Shown: positions 26,109 to 35,532, numbered from the stretch's first letter. The stretch is 64,000 nt of DNA from an uncultured Roseburia sp. (GCA_934317215.1 CAKREH010000009.1:1-64000), one strand, 5' to 3'. Translations and numbers: made by a program. The notes: generated by a model from the sequence alone, not told the origin.

Positions 26109-26161
26109 AAAATTAGACATTTGAAAGTCATTTCATACGAAAAAGAAGAAAGGATTTTTGA

Positions 26162-27128
26162 ATGCCAAAAGAAAACAAAAAAGTAAAAAAACAGTGTCTT
26201 GATTGATTTATTTTATGAGGATGAGTCTGCAGAGAAAAACCAGATATCACTTTATAATGCACTGCACGAAAAGCCGCTCCCTGACGGGACAAAGATCATG
26301 CCGCTCCGGGTGGAAAATATCATTTATATGAATCTGCAGAATGATTTTTCCTATGAAGCAGATGGAAAAGTCATTGTGATCGGGGAACATCAGGCGACGA
26401 TTAATTTTAACATGCCGCTGCGCAGTCTGATGTATATCGGGCGTATTTACGAGCAGCTTGTTCCGGTCAGGGATCGTTACAAAAAAGGACAGGTGATGCT
26501 GCCGAAGCCGGAGTTTTACACCTTTTATAACGGGACTGAACCGATGGAAAAAGAGTGTGTTCTAAAGCTGTCGAATGCATTTAAAGTCCAGGATGGAAAA
26601 GCGCCATTGGAACTGGAAGTTAAAGTGATCAACATCAATCCCGGGGCAGAACATGAACTGCTGGAGAAATGCCAGGTGATGAAAGAGTATGGCATTTTTA
26701 TTGATACGATAAGGAAATATCAGACCGAAGGTATAGAAAATCCATATGAACTGGCGATCAAAGAGTGCATAAAGAAAGGGATACTTGCAGACTATCTCAG
26801 GAAAAAAGGAAGCGAGGTCATCAACATGTTACAGGCAGAGTATGATTACGAACTGGATATTGAAGTGCAGCGTGAGGAAGCATACGAGGATGGCTTGCGG
26901 GCCGGGGAGCAGATCGGAAGACAAAATGGAATTAATGAAGGAATGCAAAAAGGAATGCAGGAAAAGGAAATAGCACTCATAGTGAAGAAGGTGCGTCGTG
27001 GAAAGAATTTACAGACAATCGCCGACGAACTGGAAGAGCCGGTTGATGAGGTCAGGAAGATTTATGAGGCTGTAATGAAAGCAGCACCGGACTACGATAT
27101 GGACACGATCTGTAAGAGCCTGGCTTAG
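26162..27128 (+). CDS. Rpn-family PD-(D/E)XK nuclease/putative transposase, 5' frameshift
   Basis: The protein from 26199 on (about 310 residues) matches the Rpn/PDDEXK transposase-like family common in Lachnospiraceae, with IDLFYEDE, the GEHQATINFNMPLR core motif and a C-terminal region with a helix-turn-helix-like segment (LQTIADELEEPVDEVRKIYE). The natural start with an AAAGGA site is ATG 26162. That frame stops at 26203-26208 unless one A is removed from a seven-A run (26185-26191), after which it reads MPKENKKVKNSVLIDLF and joins the main frame. So the gene is frameshifted, phase-variable, slippage-rescued, or the sequence has an indel. A TTG at 26199 could start a shortened protein. Confidence 0.75.
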
Positions 27129-27177
27129 GTAAATTTTTTATGCCAGGGGTTGATGTAAAGGGAAAGGAGATTATGAA

Positions 27178-28581
27178 ATGGTAAAAAAGAAATGGATGGC
27201 AGGAATACTGGCAGCAACAATGCTCATCGCGTGTGTGTGTCCAACGGAGATTGTAATGGCGGAGGAAAACAGCACCGGAGTTGAGAGTGAATCTCAGGTT
27301 ACTGATCAGGCAGAGGCGAATGGGGATTTTGAAATTGAAAATGGCAAGTTGACAAAATATACGGGAAAGGGAGGAGACGTTGTAATTCCGAAAGGTGTAA
27401 CGAGAATAGGGAACGATGCGTTTAGAAACTGTGAAAAATTGAAAAGTATCAGTATTCCGGAAAGTGTGACCTATATTGGTCAGGCTGCGTTTCTTGGCTG
27501 CAGTAAATTAAAGAATGTAAAAATTCCATCAAGGGTAAATTACATAAAAGATCTTACGTTTGCCCGGTGCTCTGAATTGGAAAGTGTAGAACTGCCGGAA
27601 GGAGTAAAAGCAATTGGGGAAAGTGTATTCGCTGGCTGCAGTAAGCTGGTTGATGTCAATATCCCATCAAGTGTGGAAAGAATCGACATGGATGTATTTT
27701 CAGGCTGCAGCAAATTAAAAAGTATCAGTATTCCGGATGGAATAACGGAAATAAGTGAAAGGATGTTTGAAAACTGCAGCAGTCTGAATAAGGTTGATAT
27801 TCCATCAAGTGTAACTACCATAGAAACGGCTGCGTTCAGTGGATGTACAGGTTTAACAGGTATAGATATTCCGTCGGGTGTAAAACAAATACAGGATTAC
27901 GCATTTGAAAGCTGCACAGGTTTGACAAGTGTTAAAATCCCGTCAGGCGTAAAAAGTCTGGAAGCAGGAGTCTTCTTTCGGTGTGGTAATTTAACAGGTA
28001 TAGATATTCCATCGAGTGTAAAGAAAATGGGTTATGGTGTATTCAGACAGTGTAACAGACAGCTTGTAATTACCTGTAAATCGGGGTCTTATGCGGAGCA
28101 ATATGCAAAAGATAATGGTATCAAATACAATTATTCTCAGAATTCAGCTGGTATTCCGGATAAGGGAAAAGTGTTAAAATCCGGTAAAACAACTTATACG
28201 GTCACAAAAAAAGGAAAAGAGGCAGCGTATACTAAGACAGCATCGCAGGCATCCGATATCACCGTTCCGGAAACTGTTACGATCGATCATATTTCCTACA
28301 AAGTAACTTCCATATCATCAGATGCATTCAAAAATAATAAAAAACTGAAAAAAGTCACGATTGGAAAGAATGTCACAACCATTGGAAATGGTGCGTTTCG
28401 TGGCTGCGGGAAGATGGAAACTGTTACGATCAGATCATCAAAATTAAAAAGTGTTGGGAAAAATGCATTTAAAGGTATTAAGAGTAATGCAAAGATAAAA
28501 GTGCCGGCAAAGAAGTTAAAGGCATATAAGAAACTTTTAAAAGGCAGTGGATTAAGTAATAAGGTAAAGATTACGAAGTAA
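27178..28581 (+). CDS. BspA-type leucine-rich repeat surface protein
   Basis: A 467-residue secreted protein with an N-terminal signal peptide (cleavage probably after VMA near residue 29). About ten ~23-residue BspA/LRR_5 repeats of the form FxGCSKLxxVxIPSSVxxIxxxA fill residues 60-330 and 370-440. The C-terminal ~40 residues are very lysine-rich. Such repeats mediate binding to host or bacterial surfaces; no LPXTG or other anchor is seen. ATG 27178 has AAAGGAG upstream; ATG at 27174 is out of frame. It follows the Rpn gene by 49 bp. Repeat copy B lies directly after the stop. Confidence 0.9.
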   Translation: MVKKKWMAGILAATMLIACVCPTEIVMAEENSTGVESESQVTDQAEANGDFEIENGKLTKYTGKGGDVVIPKGVTRIGNDAFRNCEKLKSISIPESVTYIGQAAFLGCSKLKNVKIPSRVNYIKDLTFARCSELESVELPEGVKAIGESVFAGCSKLVDVNIPSSVERIDMDVFSGCSKLKSISIPDGITEISERMFENCSSLNKVDIPSSVTTIETAAFSGCTGLTGIDIPSGVKQIQDYAFESCTGLTSVKIPSGVKSLEAGVFFRCGNLTGIDIPSSVKKMGYGVFRQCNRQLVITCKSGSYAEQYAKDNGIKYNYSQNSAGIPDKGKVLKSGKTTYTVTKKGKEAAYTKTASQASDITVPETVTIDHISYKVTSISSDAFKNNKKLKKVTIGKNVTTIGNGAFRGCGKMETVTIRSSKLKSVGKNAFKGIKSNAKIKVPAKKLKAYKKLLKGSGLSNKVKITK

Positions 28582-28587
28582 TTTTTA

Positions 28588-28712
28588 AATTCATAGGAAA
28601 TTACGTCCTATGAATTTAAAAGCCCTCCGGACGGGATGCGCATCTCGCGGAGTAGAAGTTAGCTGTAAACAGCACCGCTCGAGCGCGAAAGAGTCGCAAG
28701 CGACTCTTTGTT
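28588..28712 (+). repeat. Dispersed intergenic repeat, copy B (intact)
   Basis: This is the complete reference copy. AATTCATAGGA (28588-28598) pairs with TCCTATGAATT, then the sequence follows copy A with only a few substitutions to the terminal GAGTCGC-a-AGCGACTC hairpin. It begins 6 bases after the LRR gene stop. Confidence 0.85.
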
Positions 28713-28760
28713 CTGAAAAAATTTATGTAAAAATAATACAGTTTTTCCGGTACCGGTCAC

Positions 28761-28800
28761 AAAAAATCTGATGTATATTAAAAGTATCATCAGATTTTTT
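28761..28800. terminator. Terminator hairpin upstream of the esterase gene
   Basis: A perfect 13-bp stem (AAAAAATCTGATG with CATCAGATTTTTT) and a 14-nt loop form an A-rich/T-rich flanked hairpin that can work in both directions. Confidence 0.75.
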
Positions 28801-28901
28801 GCATGATAGCCAGTGCTTTGATAAAGCCAGATCACACATTATCATATGTGAAACAGGAATCAACGCATTGAAAAAAAATCAGTATAAAGAGAGGCAGTCA
28901 C

Positions 28902-30083
28902 ATGTTTACAAAAAACAACACCATGAACGAAATTTTAAATACAGAGCCGGTCGGACGTGCAGCCGGCAATCTGTTTCCAACCTGTTTTATGGCACGCGTA
29001 CCGGTGGAACACAGGGATCATACGATGGCACAGATTGAGAAGGAAGAAACAATGGAGTGGGGAGCACCGTTTTTAGCGGATGCCTTTTTAGAATGTGCAA
29101 ATCTGATCAAAGAAACGGCGGAGACAAAGAAATTCAAATACATTCCATTGTGGGGAGAAAATGACGATGCATCGGCGGGCGATAAGATGTCGCACTGGAA
29201 AAACGGGATTCCGGATGCAGATTTGAATACGGAGGAAGGTGTCTGGCTGTTTACCGGAGATCCGGCTGTGGACAATGAGGCATTTGCGCATACAGCCGGC
29301 AGTGATTCCATTCCGCCTTATGAATCTGTGGCGGTTTCAGAGGAAAAAAGAAATACATCAGGCTTAAAACCGGCGGTGATCCTCTGTCCGGGAGGCGGCT
29401 ATGAGATGGTATCCTTCTATAATGAGGGACTTCAGCCTGCACAGCGCATGGAACGGGATGGCGGCTATAAGGCATTTATTTTATGCTACCGGATCCGTCC
29501 GAACTACTATCCGCTGCCACAGATGGATCTTGCAAGAGCGGTTATGTATGTGCGGGCACATGCGGCGGAATATCAGGTGGATCCGGACCGGATCGTGATC
29601 GTGGGTGCATCTGCTGGAGGTCATCTCTGTGCGAGTGAGGCGCTGCTCCATGAGGAGTTAAAAGAAAATGTACTGGAAAACCTTGCAAAATTCCAGAAAG
29701 CTGATATGGTAGAACAATACAGAAAAATTTCTGCCAGACCGGACGCGGTCGGACTGTTATATCCGGTCATTAGTTTTACCTCGGAATACCACGAGGGAAG
29801 TTATATTTATAATACGAATGAAAAACCGGGACTGCGTGAAAAATTATCGGTAGAGTTCCATATTACACCGGATTATCCGATGACTTATGCCTATGCAAAT
29901 GCGGATGATGGCTGTGTGCCGGCGAGCAATACCGTGCGTTTGAATGAGGCACTGGAAAAAGCAGGCGTAAAGCATCTGTGCGAAGTTTATCCGGTCGGAG
30001 ATCATGGAATCGGGCTTGGATATCATACTTCCGCAAAAATGTGGAGTGAAAACATGCTCGCATTTTTGGATAAAAATCTATAA
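28902..30083 (+). CDS. Alpha/beta hydrolase (esterase/lipase family, acetylesterase-like)
   Basis: A 393-residue alpha/beta hydrolase. The oxyanion-hole motif CPGGGYEMVS lies near residue 166 and the nucleophile elbow GASAGGH near 234-240, with serine at about 236. The likely acid and histidine are in the C-terminal part (NADDGCVPASN, GDHGIGLG). The N-terminal ~130 residues are not part of the core fold and are unusual. Such enzymes often deacetylate xylan or other glycans in gut Clostridia; the substrate is inferred. No signal peptide is seen, so it acts in the cytosol. A GAGAGG site precedes the ATG. Confidence 0.85.
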   Translation: MFTKNNTMNEILNTEPVGRAAGNLFPTCFMARVPVEHRDHTMAQIEKEETMEWGAPFLADAFLECANLIKETAETKKFKYIPLWGENDDASAGDKMSHWKNGIPDADLNTEEGVWLFTGDPAVDNEAFAHTAGSDSIPPYESVAVSEEKRNTSGLKPAVILCPGGGYEMVSFYNEGLQPAQRMERDGGYKAFILCYRIRPNYYPLPQMDLARAVMYVRAHAAEYQVDPDRIVIVGASAGGHLCASEALLHEELKENVLENLAKFQKADMVEQYRKISARPDAVGLLYPVISFTSEYHEGSYIYNTNEKPGLREKLSVEFHITPDYPMTYAYANADDGCVPASNTVRLNEALEKAGVKHLCEVYPVGDHGIGLGYHTSAKMWSENMLAFLDKNL

Positions 30084-30158
30084 GAAAACTTTGGATTAAA
30101 TTTTTCACACTTCAGGCGGCGTATCTCAGGCAGATGACAGGAAAGAGGAATATCGTAT

Positions 30159-30869
30159 ATGTTACAGGATATCAATGAAATTTCAGATGGAAAAATATAC
30201 GGCGTACATGATATGGTACGTGTCGGCTGCAGTGACTGTGCGGGCTGCCATAGCTGCTGTGAGCAGATGGGGGATACCGTTTTAGTTGATCCATATGACT
30301 GCAAAAGATTAGAGACAGAGCTTGGGATGAATTTTGAACAATTGATGCAGTCCTATGTCGGGCTTCATGTGGAAGAGGGGCTTATCGTGCCTCATTTGAA
30401 AATGCAGGAACAGACGGATACCTGTGTATTTTTAAATGAGGAGGGAAGGTGCAGTATCCATGCATACCGTCCGGGAATCTGCAGATTATTTCCTCTGGGA
30501 AGAATTTATGAGGAGCAGGGTGTTTCCTATTTTCTGCAGAGTGGTGCCTGTGAACGCGGTAAAACGAAAATCAAAGTGGAAAAATGGTTAGATACGCCGC
30601 AGTTAAAACGATATCAGCAGTTTTTGACAGAGTGGCACAGCTTAAAAAAGAATATGCAGGAATATTTAAGCCGGCTGAATACTGAGGATGAAAAGAAAAC
30701 GGTCTGCATGATGTTTTTACAGATTTTCTTTTTCCATCCATATGATAGCGGACGTGATTTTTATGAGGAGTGGGAGGAGCGCAGTAGTTTAAAACCACAG
30801 CTTGCAATTAGCCGGGAAGTTTTAGAAAATCCGGCACGTCATAAACTGGAGAACAAATCTGATGTTTAA
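30159..30869 (+). CDS. YkgJ-family cysteine cluster protein
   Basis: A 236-residue protein with the YkgJ/UPF0153 cysteine cluster: CSDCAGCHSCC near residues 24-34, then CVFLNEEGRCSIHAYRPGICRLFPLG near 88-113 (key Cys at start, middle and end). The cysteines likely bind Zn or an Fe-S cluster. The C-terminal half is helical and family-specific. Function is not established. It is probably monocistronic; a promoter for lrgAB follows. Confidence 0.85.
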   Translation: MLQDINEISDGKIYGVHDMVRVGCSDCAGCHSCCEQMGDTVLVDPYDCKRLETELGMNFEQLMQSYVGLHVEEGLIVPHLKMQEQTDTCVFLNEEGRCSIHAYRPGICRLFPLGRIYEEQGVSYFLQSGACERGKTKIKVEKWLDTPQLKRYQQFLTEWHSLKKNMQEYLSRLNTEDEKKTVCMMFLQIFFFHPYDSGRDFYEEWEERSSLKPQLAISREVLENPARHKLENKSDV

Positions 30870-30905
30870 AAAAGAATACAAGTGGATAATTAGTAACAGA
30901 AAAGG

Positions 30906-30933
30906 TTGATATTCTAACAAAAAGTGCTATGAT
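30906..30933 (+). promoter_or_regulatory. Promoter of lrgAB
   Basis: TTGATA (30906-30911), a 16-bp spacer and TATGAT (30928-30933). A small CAGAG/CTCTG hairpin lies in the leader near 30959-30974. Confidence 0.55.
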
Positions 30934-30988
30934 TATATCCGGCTGAAAATTGAAATTTCAGAGAAGCCTCTGAAGAAAAGGATATTTT

Positions 30989-31354
30989 ATGAAGTATTTG
31001 AGACAATTTATGATCATCCTGTTGTTTTCATTTCTGGGAGAGCTGTTAAAATATGTGCTCCCGTTTCCGGTACCGGCAAGTATTTATGGGCTGGTTCTCT
31101 TATTTATTGCACTGGAAACAAGACTCCTTCCGCTTGCAGCAGTCAAAGATGCCGGAAAGTTCATGATCGAGATCATGCCGTTAATGTTTATTCCGGCCGG
31201 TGCAGGACTCATTGATGCATGGGATGCACTGCGTCCGATTTGTGTACAGATCGTGGTGATCATGGTGGTATCAACGATCGTGGTTATGATCGTGTCCGGT
31301 TATGTGACACAATTTGTGATGCGTAGAGGGAAAAAGAAAGGAGCACAGCAATGA
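30989..31354 (+). CDS. lrgA: CidA/LrgA family holin-like protein
   Basis: A 121-residue protein with four predicted helices and the LrgA/CidA family pattern (FLGELLKYVLPFPVPASIYG near residues 15-34). Family members form holin-like membrane oligomers that modulate autolysis or transport pyruvate and other small metabolites with LrgB. It overlaps lrgB by 4 bp. Whether this is the Cid or Lrg type cannot be told from sequence. Confidence 0.88.
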   Translation: MKYLRQFMIILLFSFLGELLKYVLPFPVPASIYGLVLLFIALETRLLPLAAVKDAGKFMIEIMPLMFIPAGAGLIDAWDALRPICVQIVVIMVVSTIVVMIVSGYVTQFVMRRGKKKGAQQ

Positions 31355-32043
31355 AAGAGTTTTTAAGTGATTCCGTATTTTTTGGTGTTGCGATCAGCAT
31401 TTTGGCATATGAGCTGGGCGTGTTTTTAAAGAAAAAATTAAAGCTGGCAGTGTTTAATCCGCTTCTGATCTCGATCGTTGCCGTGATCGTTTTTCTGGTT
31501 GCGTTCCATATTCCATATGAGAACTATAATGAGGGCGCAAAATACTTAAGTTACCTTCTGACTCCGGCAACGGTATGTTTAGCGATCCCGCTTTATGAGC
31601 AGTTTGAACTGCTGAAACAGAATGTTGCGGCGATTTTTGCGGGATTGATCTCGGGTGTTCTGACAAGTGTGATCTGTGTTTTAGTCTTATCACTGTTATT
31701 CCACTTTGACCATGCGCAGTATGTCACGCTTCTTCCCAAATCGATCACAACGGCGATCGGAATGGGAATCTCGGATGAACTTGGCGGTTATGTCACGATC
31801 ACGGTTGCGGTCATCATTATCACCGGTATCATCGGAAATGTGTTAGCAGAAACGATCTGCCGTGTTTTCAAAATTGAAGAGCCGGTGGCAAAGGGAATTG
31901 CGATCGGATCCTCAGCACATGCACTCGGCACAGCAAAGGCATTGGAACTTGGAGAAATCGAAGGTGCCATGAGCAGCCTTTCCATTGCAGTGGCAGGTAT
32001 TCTGACGGTAATCGCCGCACCAATTTTTGCAACGCTGTTGTAA
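31351..32043 (+). CDS. lrgB: LrgB family membrane protein
   Basis: A 230-residue protein with six to eight membrane helices and the family motifs PKSITTAIGMGISDELGG (key P-S-TT-IG) near residue 129 and SSAHALGTAKALELGE near 188. It is the partner of LrgA in antiholin-like or metabolite-export function. An AAAGGAG site lies inside lrgA, so the genes are coupled. A terminator follows. Confidence 0.92.
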   Translation: MKEFLSDSVFFGVAISILAYELGVFLKKKLKLAVFNPLLISIVAVIVFLVAFHIPYENYNEGAKYLSYLLTPATVCLAIPLYEQFELLKQNVAAIFAGLISGVLTSVICVLVLSLLFHFDHAQYVTLLPKSITTAIGMGISDELGGYVTITVAVIIITGIIGNVLAETICRVFKIEEPVAKGIAIGSSAHALGTAKALELGEIEGAMSSLSIAVAGILTVIAAPIFATLL

Positions 32044-32133
32044 ATATGGGGGTAGCCATGACAGATGTGCAATTTGGAAGTCAAAAACTGAAAACCATTT
32101 TTACCACCCGAATCCTGGTAGAAAAATAATGCG

Positions 32134-32172
32134 AAATGTGAAATCTCAGAAATGGTATTTCACATTTTTTTT
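32134..32172 (+). terminator. Terminator after lrgAB
   Basis: AAATGTGAAAT (32134-32144) pairs with ATTTCACATTT (32157-32167), followed by a T run. Confidence 0.85.
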
Positions 32173-32201
32173 CACTTTACATATCATAATATGAAAAAGT
32201 T

Positions 32202-33101
32202 ATGGTTGGAAATAAAGATATGTATTGTCAGAACAAAATTGTGCATACGATACAGGCAGGCGATTCCCTGTATAAATTATCGAGACAGTATCACACGACA
32301 GTGACGGAACTGATTCTTGGAAATCCGGGAGTCAATCCATATAATCTCCAGATCGGGATGAAGCTTTTTATCTGCCCGGGAGAAGGATATGTGCCTCCGC
32401 AGAATCCGGGAGGCGGAAACATGGGAGGCGGAACAGGAAACGCCGGAGGCGGAAACATGGGAAGCGGAACAGGAAACACCGGAAGCGGGCATATGAGCGG
32501 CGGCACAGGCAGTATGGGAGGAAACATGGGAGGAGGAACAGGAAATGCCGGAGGCAGCAACGAGACCGAATCAGAGCGTGAGGATTCCATCCTCCGTCTC
32601 AACGAGGATATGCGTCTTGCATGGTTAAATCATGTTTACTGGACGAGAATGTACCTGATGAGTGCAGTCGCAGACAATGCAGACCAGCAGGCGGTGGAAG
32701 AACGGCTGCTTGAGACCGCAGACGAGATCACGGATGTATTTGCAAGGTATCTTCCGATCGCGACGACCAGACAGCTCCGCAATCTTCTGACGGAGCATAT
32801 TGAGATCGCCGGACAGATTATTCAGGCATTGAAGGCGAAAAATATGTCTGATTATGATGCGCTGGTGAAGGAGTGGTACCGCAATGCCAATCAGATGGCA
32901 GCTCTTTTTGCGAATTACAATCCGTACTTTGAGAGCAGGGAAACCAGAAATATGCTGTTAAATCATCTGGATCTGACCAGGGAGGAGATCGAGCACCAGG
33001 TCAATGGAGAGTATGAGCAGAGCATTGATGTGTTCCGGGACGTAGAGCAGCAGGCACTTGCGATGGCGGATTACTTTGCGAGAGGACTGTTGGCAAGATA
33101 A
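32202..33101 (+). CDS. LysM-domain protein with Gly-rich linker
   Basis: A 299-residue protein. An N-terminal LysM domain (residues ~13-58: HTIQAGDSLYKLSRQYHTT ... IGMKLFIC) would bind peptidoglycan or spore cortex. A Gly/Asn/Met-rich repeat linker follows (about 66-122), then a helical C-terminal domain (~130-299) with two related ~80-residue halves, of the type seen in small spore or cell-surface proteins. No signal peptide is seen, as in several spore-coat LysM proteins. The start could be ATG 32202 or 32220; the latter has GGA at better spacing. Function is inferred only. Confidence 0.8.
   Translation: MVGNKDMYCQNKIVHTIQAGDSLYKLSRQYHTTVTELILGNPGVNPYNLQIGMKLFICPGEGYVPPQNPGGGNMGGGTGNAGGGNMGSGTGNTGSGHMSGGTGSMGGNMGGGTGNAGGSNETESEREDSILRLNEDMRLAWLNHVYWTRMYLMSAVADNADQQAVEERLLETADEITDVFARYLPIATTRQLRNLLTEHIEIAGQIIQALKAKNMSDYDALVKEWYRNANQMAALFANYNPYFESRETRNMLLNHLDLTREEIEHQVNGEYEQSIDVFRDVEQQALAMADYFARGLLAR
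32407..32563 (+). repeat. ~36-bp coding tandem repeats (Gly-rich linker of the LysM protein)
   Basis: Units of the type GGAGGCGGAAACATGGGA plus GGCGGAACAGGAAACGCC recur about four times with drift, encoding GGGNMGGGTGNA repeats. Such an array can change length by slippage. Confidence 0.75.
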
Positions 33102-33186
33102 AACATATAGATTGAAGCATTTTGCTAAATGTAATTCAACGGATCATTCATTCGTTAAAGCAGATAGAACAGCTGTAGAAAAAGCC

Positions 33187-33219
33187 CCATGCGGTAGAGT
33201 ACGTTTTCAGACCGCATGG
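33187..33219. other. Isolated perfect hairpin in the LysM-uxuA gap
   Basis: CCATGCGGT (33187-33195) pairs with ACCGCATGG (33211-33219), flanked by further weak pairing (CAGCTG/CAGCAG). There is no T run in either direction. The rest of the 33102-33318 gap shows no gene. Confidence 0.5.
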
Positions 33220-33318
33220 TGGAACAGCAGAAATACACAGGGGTATTCCGGACGATTAGAAAAATGCCAAAAGTAACGGAATCGCAAGATTTGCAATAAA
33301 AACAGCAATTAACTTGAA

Positions 33319-33348
33319 TTGCCAGTAAAAAAATGTACATGCTATAAT
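33319..33348 (+). promoter_or_regulatory. Promoter of uxuA
   Basis: TTGCCA (33319-33324), an 18-bp spacer and TATAAT (33343-33348) lie 30 bases before the start codon. Confidence 0.6.
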
Positions 33349-33378
33349 GCAATTATCAAGATTAAGGGGGAAAAAGAT

Positions 33379-34464
33379 ATGCCAATGCAGATGGGTTTCC
33401 GCTGGTATGGCGAGGGCAATGACAAGATCAGCCTTGCTGATATCAAACAGATTCCGGGTGTGACGAGCATCGTGTGGGCACTGCATCATAAACTGCCGGG
33501 AGAAGTGTGGACGGTAGAAGAGATCGCAGAAGTGCAGAAACAGCTTGAGCCATATGGTTTTAATATGGACGTTGTGGAATCTGTTAATGTACATGATGAT
33601 ATCAAGATCGGACTTCCGAGCCGTGACCAGTATATTGAAAACTACATCCAGACAATTAAGAACCTTTCCAAATTCGGTGTCAAGGTTATCTGCTATAATT
33701 TTATGCCAATCTTTGACTGGACGCGCACGGATTTATTTCATCCGGTAGGAGATGGTTCGACAGCACTTTATTACGAAGCAGGCAAGATCCATGATGATCC
33801 GAAAGAAATGGCAGACTATATTTTAAATAATTTACATGGAATGACATTTCCAGGCTGGGAGCCGGAACGTATGGAGAAACTGGACGAGCTTTTTGCAGCT
33901 TACAAGCCGGTGACAAAAGAAGTATTATGGGAAAACTTAAAATATTTTCTTGAAGCGCTTATGCCGACCTGTAAAGAATGCGATATCAAAATGGCAATCC
34001 ACATGGATGATCCGCCATGGGATATTTTCGGACTTCCACGTCTTCTGACCTGCGAGGAAAATATTGACCGTTTCTTAAAGATGGTTGACAGCCCGTACAA
34101 CTGCCTGACACTTTGCTCAGGTTCTTTGAATGCCGATCCGGGAAACAATGTGGCAGATATTGTCCGCAAGCATTGTGACCGCATCGCGTTTGCACATATC
34201 CGCAATGTAAAACATTTTCCGAATGGAGATTTTTCGGAGGCTTCCCATCGTGACTGTGATGGGGATACCGGAATCCTTGACATTTTAAAAGCATATCATG
34301 ACTGCGGATTTGAGGGTTATATCCGTCCGGATCATGGACGCCACCTCTGGGGTGAAAAGCCGGGTACTGTACGTCCGGGGTATGGCTTATACGACCGCGC
34401 AATGGGCATTATGTATATGCTCGGTGTGTGGGATATGCTCGATAAGCTGGATAAAAATAAATAA
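33379..34464 (+). CDS. uxuA: Mannonate dehydratase UxuA
   Basis: A 361-residue TIM-barrel enzyme that dehydrates D-mannonate to 2-keto-3-deoxygluconate in glucuronate catabolism; it uses Fe2+/Mn2+ in the cytosol. The N-terminal MGFRWYGEGNDKISLADIKQ (split by convention) and MDDPPWDIFGLPR near residue 210 are hallmark UxuA segments. Metal-ligand residues appear in HIRNVKHF and RPDHGRHLWGE. ATG 33379 is chosen because AGGGGG lies upstream. The UxuB partner lies 1.1 kb downstream, beyond a minus-strand AraC gene. Confidence 0.95.
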   Translation: MPMQMGFRWYGEGNDKISLADIKQIPGVTSIVWALHHKLPGEVWTVEEIAEVQKQLEPYGFNMDVVESVNVHDDIKIGLPSRDQYIENYIQTIKNLSKFGVKVICYNFMPIFDWTRTDLFHPVGDGSTALYYEAGKIHDDPKEMADYILNNLHGMTFPGWEPERMEKLDELFAAYKPVTKEVLWENLKYFLEALMPTCKECDIKMAIHMDDPPWDIFGLPRLLTCEENIDRFLKMVDSPYNCLTLCSGSLNADPGNNVADIVRKHCDRIAFAHIRNVKHFPNGDFSEASHRDCDGDTGILDILKAYHDCGFEGYIRPDHGRHLWGEKPGTVRPGYGLYDRAMGIMYMLGVWDMLDKLDKNK

Positions 34465-34484
34465 GTATAAGATAAGCGTGATAA

Positions 34485-34508
34485 GAGGGCTGCCGTATGG
34501 CAGCCCTC
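34485..34508. terminator. Bidirectional hairpin between uxuA and the AraC gene
   Basis: A perfect 10-bp GC-rich stem (GAGGGCTGCC/GGCAGCCCTC) with a GTAT loop lies between two convergent genes. T tails are short on both sides. Confidence 0.65.
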
Positions 34509-34549
34509 TATGCATGAATGGCGGATGTGACTGGAAAATTTTATTGGAT

Positions 34550-35425
34550 CTACTGCGGTTTCTGCGCATAAAGTTCCTTATATTCTTTGGGTGAGATGCC
34601 ATACTCTTTTTTGAATGCACGAAAAAAACTGGTGTAATCTTTGAATCCGTACATCAGGTAGATTTTTGTGATATTTTCATTGCTGAGAATGGCATCCCTG
34701 CACATGGACAGCCTTTTTTTGGTAATATATTGATGGATGGAGATCCCGAAGTTATCCTTAAAAATATGGGAGATATGGTATTTGCTCACAAAAAAAGTCC
34801 TGGAGAGGCTGTCTAAGGAAAGATCCTCATCCAGATGGGATTCAATGTACTGCAGGATTCCATCATACAGACCGGAGGCATCTTTGCGTGCTATGGGATG
34901 TCTGGTCTCGTAGACAGTCCGGCTGATATGGAGCATCAGATCGTTCACGCAGAGCTCGATTTTGGCAGCTTTTCCAAAACGGTCCGCGTGGATCTCCTCA
35001 ATCAGCCGGAAAATCTTTGCGGAAAGTGCATTGAAAGCCACAACGTCATAATGGTAAATAAAATGATGGGTATCCTGTGCATGTTCGATCAGATAAACAT
35101 AGTCTTTGGACAATTCTTTCAGTTTCTGACAATAATCCTGGCTGATCCAGAAAACAAAACGCTGATAGGGAAGAGTATCCCCTACACTGGACACATGGTG
35201 GTGAATGCCGGGAGGAATGAAGACCATATCCCCCGGTTTCAGATGATGATGTTCTTTTTCAATGGAGATCGTTACATTTCCCTCCAGAAAAAAATAGAAT
35301 TCATAGTAATCGTGGGTGTGATCTGTCACGCCGTAAAAATGGTTGTCATTATAGTAGTAAATTTCAAAATCTTTGGACAGCATATACTGTCGTTCATTAA
35401 AAGGAGACTGTAACTGTCTGCGCAT
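34550..35425 (-). CDS. AraC family transcriptional regulator
   Basis: A 291-residue regulator with an N-terminal cupin-type sensor (YYNDNHFYGVTDHTHDYYE; PGDMVFIPPGIHHHV) and a C-terminal AraC double helix-turn-helix (residues ~190-285, with FKDNFGISIHQYITKKRL and YGFKDYTSFFRAFKKEYGISP). It is divergent from uxuB and convergent with uxuA, so it probably senses a hexuronate-pathway compound and activates one or both. Regulation is inferred from the arrangement. Confidence 0.92.
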   Translation of the reverse strand: MRRQLQSPFNERQYMLSKDFEIYYYNDNHFYGVTDHTHDYYEFYFFLEGNVTISIEKEHHHLKPGDMVFIPPGIHHHVSSVGDTLPYQRFVFWISQDYCQKLKELSKDYVYLIEHAQDTHHFIYHYDVVAFNALSAKIFRLIEEIHADRFGKAAKIELCVNDLMLHISRTVYETRHPIARKDASGLYDGILQYIESHLDEDLSLDSLSRTFFVSKYHISHIFKDNFGISIHQYITKKRLSMCRDAILSNENITKIYLMYGFKDYTSFFRAFKKEYGISPKEYKELYAQKPQ

Positions 35426-35482
35426 GGTAAAATCCTCTGAAACATTTCAAATATAAGCAAAAAGTGATGGGCTGATATTTAA

Positions 35483-35511
35483 AATTTATCATAAAAACGC
35501 AATTTTTGCAA
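35483..35511 (-). promoter_or_regulatory. Promoter of the AraC gene (minus strand)
   Basis: On the minus strand TTGCAA (35511-35506), a 17-bp spacer and TAAATT (35488-35483). It lies in the divergent AraC/uxuB control region. Confidence 0.45.
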
Positions 35512-35532
35512 TGTGAACAACAAGCAACTCTA

